This document shows, one piece after another, positions 9,106-11,797 of a DNA stretch of 11,797 nucleotides (position 1 is the first letter of the stretch; each line of letters starts with the position of its first letter). Both the position numbers and the translations under genes were made by a program. The stretch is from Hydnum rufescens UP504. Taxonomy: Eukaryota; Basidiomycota; Agaricomycetes; Cantharellales; Hydnaceae. Below the pieces are notes generated by a model, which had not been told where the DNA came from, ran no database searches, and saw only the letters and a program-made list of their open reading frames with translations. Location of the stretch: contig MU129464.1 in the NCBI GenBank assembly GCA_014904985.1, positions 1 to 11,797 of the forward strand, written 5' to 3'.

Positions 9106-9197
9106 TGACTCAGCTATGACCGCATTATTACATCATCTTGTTATTTTTCTTTTGTTCTCACCTATGACTCACATATGACTCACCCATGGGGGAGTCA
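9106..9197. promoter_or_regulatory. Cluster of TGACTCA bZIP sites
   Basis: Three exact TGACTCA sites (9106-9112, 9165-9171, 9176-9182) and one inverted near-match, TGACTCC on the minus strand (9191-9197), fall within 92 bases. All lie upstream of the TATA box at 9229. TGACTCA is the known binding site of Gcn4/CPC-1-type bZIP activators (AP-1 core). Their placement within the U3 part of an LTR suggests enhancer sites for element transcription under amino-acid starvation or stress. That role is inferred. Confidence 0.55.
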
Positions 9198-9228
9198 TAT
9201 TTCTTAAACACAGCCACCTTCAGAAAGG

Positions 9229-9235
9229 TATAAAA
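9229..9235 (+). promoter_or_regulatory. TATA box of the gypsy-like LTR
   Basis: TATAAAA lies 32 bases downstream of the bZIP-site cluster and upstream of a CT-rich leader. It is the likely core promoter of the retroelement. No gene follows it on the plus strand. Confidence 0.55.
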
Positions 9236-9636
9236 GCTGGTAGATTTCCTGTACCCCCACACAATAATCTCCTCTCTGGAAATCATTACTGTCAACCACT
9301 GTCAACTTTTCTGCTTGCCTCTAAAGAACAGTCTATCTATAAGCCATCTGGAGCTAAGTCATCTTCAAGGTTGTTGAGACAAAGCCACTGGTAGCCCTCT
9401 ACGCGAATCACCAAAGCCAAGGATAGTTGCAGGACCTAAGGTTAGAGTTGCTGGACATCCAAGGAAAAGTAAGCATAACGAAATACGTATCAGGTTTTGA
9501 AGAAAGAAGAAAGAAACATACTAACAAGACTAACCAAGCACTGACCAGTCTATAACCCACAGATATCCGCATTTTGACCAGGAGAACATAAACAAGAATA
9601 CACAAATATCAGTAAACAGACCAACACAACACGAAC

Positions 9637-9736
9637 GACGTATAAGCCTTTCCACAAGCATCCCAGACGTATAAGCCTTTCTATAAGCATCCCACACGAC
9701 GTATAAGCCTTTCTACAAGCATCTACAGACGATATA
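9637..9736 (+). repeat. Tandem repeat, 29-32-bp unit, 3.3 copies
   Basis: Units start at 9637, 9666 and 9698, each GACGTATAAGCCTTTC followed by a variable base pair and then ACAAGCATC or ATAAGCATC. A partial fourth unit starts at 9728 (GACGATATAT). Spacing is 29, 32 and 30 bases. It lies just outside the gypsy-like LTR and may be part of its internal leader or an independent minisatellite. Confidence 0.85.
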
Positions 9737-9926
9737 TCATTGACTACAGCTAGTCCATATCCCTTCCTATTCTCCACTGAACACCATACACGTCTTACAG
9801 AGTGTGATCAACCATTGAAGCGAACCAGCCCAACGAATAACAACAGAAATACAGTCTCCCATCCACACACTGGCTGATCCAGATTTTGATTTGACAGTCA
9901 TCGGAGCTCCCAACCCTTCTTCTATA

Positions 9927-10727
9927 CCGGTGTTCCCAGAGTAATGTGGGATAGTCGTTGCGGAGATAATGATCATAAGAAAGAGAAAGAGGAAGATCAA
10001 GACAATCATAGCCACTGCAAGCCAACGCGCTTGTGACCGACTGAGCTTGCCAGGGAACATGGTGTGCAGAAATGTCATGACGGCTATAATGGATAAGCAC
10101 TGATCAGGGACACGCTAACCGAAAGTCCGTATCCAAGACACACAGACTCCACCATCTCCAATCTGTTGGAGCACGGCTGCAATGGGGAGATGTGTTCAGC
10201 AAAGTTCACTGAGGCTATCACATAACTGGACAGATTCACCTTGGGCAGTACAATATGAACCCTCAGTAACTTTCCCATTGAATGCCCACCCTGCAGTGAG
10301 GATGTTCCCCGTCACTTGTACACTGTTCAGTCGAATTAGCGACACTTCCACCCTGTTTGGACTAGACACTTGCATATCCATGAATATGGCAACAAGAAAT
10401 AAGAGAGAGACCGGCAGGGGTGAGTAGTCCTCCGGGACCCAATTGCCATGAAGCTGGTAATTTTTGATTGTCCGACACTGGACAGTGCGAGAGATTCATC
10501 GCTGTTGAAAGTACGCCAGAGAAAAATACTTACGATGGTGGTCACGAGGAGTATGGTTGGGCCTATAAAAGACACAAAGGCCACTCCGGCGAGAAGCTGA
10601 AGTAGGCGTTTCACATGAGCTACGGTGGTGGGCAAGCAATGGAATAGCCACGACGCACTAGGAGTCCTGATGGAAGCGCGAAGTCGTTCTGAGGAGACGT
10701 GTTCCAGTTGTCAGTGGTATTTGCCAT
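9927..10727 (-). pseudogene. 7TM receptor-like protein, copy B, 5' half
   Basis: This is the N-terminal half of the second receptor-like copy, from ATG 10727. Exons are 10659-10727 (polar N-terminus with possible N-glycosylation sites, N-T-T and N-T-S), 10534-10596 (TM1), 10240-10477 (TM2 and first loop), 10144-10176 (VLQQIGD) and 9927-10083 (TM3-TM4). Introns are 10597-10658, 10478-10533, 10177-10239 and 10084-10143, all GT-AG and all at the same sites as copy A. Unlike copy A, this half keeps one open frame through all five exons. Its defects are a 21-base in-frame deletion at the start of exon 5, which removes seven residues of TM3, and a lost 5' splice site: homology stops exactly at the exon end, where the sequence reads GG-TATAG where copy A has GG-GTAGGT. 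The 3' half is at 6593-7217. Confidence 0.78.
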
Positions 10728-10958
10728 AGGAAGAGAACAGCATAGTTCACAGGCAGATCTTATGTTGTGAAGGGCACCAAAGGGCCCAAATATAGCAAGC
10801 TAAGGGGCATTGGAATTAATGATGAGAACATTGAGAAGGGACAAATCGGTTCAAGCCCTCAATAGAATGTGGGCTGTGGGCCACGGCTGTGTTCCATGGC
10901 TGTGCAGTTACCAAGTGCCGGCACTCCCCATTGTTCGCTCAGTCCGGGCCAGTGTTGT

Positions 10959-11050
10959 CATTGACCAGGTCAATGACCTGGTTAGTGATTTTTGGGCCAA
11001 TAGGTTTTCTATTGACCGTCCATTGACCCCCATAGACCAGGGGTCAATAG
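10959..11050. promoter_or_regulatory. Subterminal TTGACC motif cluster of hAT end
   Basis: The motif (A/G)TTGACC or its complement occurs at 10960-10966, 10968-10974, 11011-11017, 11022-11028 and 11041-11047. TTTGGGC (10991-10997) and GCCCAAA (11050-11056) form an additional inverted pair. The two central copies at 10959-10975 make a palindrome that could bind a dimer. Transposase binding is inferred from hAT elements in general. Confidence 0.5.
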
Positions 11051-11087
11051 CCCAAATGAGTATGTACAGTTAGATACACATGTGCCA

Positions 11088-11682
11088 TTATAGCTCTATT
11101 GGCTGGTGGACACTCCCCACCACCGAATCAACCTCTTCTTGAGCTTGTATGTCCAAGTGCTCATAAATCTCCATCTCCTTGGCTAAGTTATGCTTACCAC
11201 CTTCACTCAAAATCCTGAAATCATGGCTGCCGACTCCTTCGGCCTCAAAATCAAAGAGTTCCGAGAGCATAATTGGGACCTTCGTCCCAAAATAAAGGAT
11301 AACACGTCACAGACGAGTTAAATACTCATTGGGTTGGGCTGTATCACTGTCCCCATTGTTGGACTCATCATCACTGATATCCTTCCACCGTTCTGCCTTT
11401 ACCTTGTCTTTGATCACTTTTGGTACTAGATCACACGTAGCAAGGTGCCCCTGAAGACACTCTGGCTTGCCAGCAATGGATGATATCAAGGCCACAGCAT
11501 TGTGGTGAAGGGCAGATATCTGCTATTGTTCCAGATGTGAAGGCAACGGCATCTGATTTCTTTAAATCTTGGATTTTGGCATCAATGCAGCTGTTACACC
11601 AGGCCTTTTTATGGGTCTTGTCACCAGCATATTTTGTGCCATCTGTCCAGAAGTGTTGCCATTTCCAGTCTTTTGGTGGCAT
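11088..11682 (-). pseudogene. hAT transposase, internally deleted and broken
   Basis: The frame starts at ATG 11682 with MPPKDWKWQHFWTDG, then WCNSC (a Cys-x2-Cys pair). A one-base shift near 11500 moves it to the frame with KPECLQGHLATC, giving the His-x3-Cys half of a BED-type zinc finger. The pattern C-x2-C then H-x3-C is what binds DNA in hAT transposases. The frame then meets a TGA (11307-11309). Past it, the same frame continues open to 11088 and reads like the C-terminal tail of the family (ELFDFEAEG, then an acidic helix). The RNase H-like catalytic core and most of the dimerisation domain, usually several hundred residues, are absent. The product cannot be an active transposase. The start is preceded by about 115 bases of non-coding sequence up to the window end. 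Family assignment is by recalled motifs. Confidence 0.6.
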
Positions 11683-11797
11683 AGATTAATGAATGTCATG
11701 TTGGTAAATAGAGATGGACCCTTAGCAAGATATGCCAATAAGGAAATATTCCAGCGGAGTTTGAATATTAGCCTGGTGTTGACTGGTCGCCGGAGGC

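Larger units (their letters stand above)
9055..9481 (+). mobile_element. Gypsy-like LTR, boundaries uncertain
   Basis: The architecture fits a plus-oriented LTR: GACATCACCCCCCCTCATGA near the start, a TATA box at 9229-9235, then a CT-rich leader and a stretch ending near GTAAGCATAAC (9470-9480). Just after that, GTATCAGG (9487-9494) resembles the start of an initiator-methionine tRNA primer-binding site, suggesting a 5' LTR with a short piece of internal sequence. No reverse transcriptase, integrase or second LTR is present. An alternative is TG at 9060 to CA at 9602, flanked by CAAAT on both sides, which would be a longer solo LTR of 543 bp. Confidence 0.5.
5855..10810. repeat. Tandem duplication, unit B, interrupted
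   Basis: This is the second copy of the block at about 2600-4745. Homology runs from about 5855 to 7217, stops, and resumes at 9927 until about 10810. The parts up to 7217 and from 9927 onward together are about the length of unit A. They meet at the same intron (intron 5) of the receptor-like gene. Unit B also has about 100 extra bases at 6312-6414, where unit A has none. The simplest history is duplication followed by insertions into unit B. Confidence 0.85.
10950..11797 (-). mobile_element. hAT-family DNA transposon, one end, runs off window
   Basis: CAGTG at 10950, a common start of hAT terminal inverted repeats, begins CAGTGTTGTCATTGACC. Five TTGACC-type motifs follow in both orientations within about 100 bases (about 10960, 10969, 11012, 11022 and 11041). 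These include a perfect 17-bp palindrome, CATTGACC-A-GGTCAATG (10959-10975). Such subterminal motifs are typical transposase-binding sites. The transposase fragment lies inside, reading toward this end. The 8-bp target duplication expected for hAT would be the bases just before 10950; its partner is beyond the window. Confidence 0.6.

Noticed and set aside
9767..10078. A 103-codon minus-strand frame as a separate small membrane protein
   Set aside because: It is exon 5 of the receptor-like pseudogene read through its lost donor site; the last half is inserted DNA.
1..11797. CRISPR array, prokaryotic operon or biosynthetic gene cluster
   Set aside because: Introns, LTRs and a hAT transposon mark the DNA as eukaryotic. 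The only regular repeats (160-bp and 29-32-bp) lack unique spacers, and no enzymes of a pathway are visible.

Overview
The window looks like accessory DNA from a filamentous fungus, most likely a mushroom-forming basidiomycete. It has short GT-AG introns of about 50 to 75 bases, a seven-transmembrane receptor family familiar from those genomes, and dense fungal-type mobile-element debris. No intact, well-supported gene was found. It contains decayed genes, duplications and nested insertions.

Layout. Positions 1 to about 2600 hold a few coding-like stretches on the plus strand that I cannot assign to a family. About 2600-4745 is unit A of a tandem duplication. It carries a complete but frameshifted eight-exon pseudogene on the minus strand (3135-4683) for a receptor-like 7TM membrane protein. 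About 4750-5855 is a spacer with one 141-residue open frame of doubtful reality and a 59-bp palindrome. About 5855-10810 is unit B, a second copy of the same block. Its gene is cut in two inside intron 5: the 3' half lies at 6593-7217 and the 5' half at 9927-10727.

The roughly 2.7 kb between the halves is a nest of repeats. From left to right it holds a solo copia-like LTR with a perfect CCACC target duplication (7778-8138), three diverged copies of a 160-bp tandem repeat (about 8430-8900), a tRNA-like SINE head on the minus strand (8883-8952), a gypsy-like LTR with a TATA box and clustered TGACTCA sites (about 9055-9481), and a 29-32-bp tandem repeat (9637-9736). The right end (10950 to beyond 11797) is one end of a hAT-family DNA transposon. 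It has subterminal TTGACC motifs and a broken transposase that joins the N-terminal BED finger region directly to a tail-like C-terminus.

Comparing units A and B works as an internal control. It gives the pseudogene's exon-intron structure, including an 11-base microexon kept in both copies, and shows which insertions came after the duplication. All family names come from recalled motifs, not from a database search.
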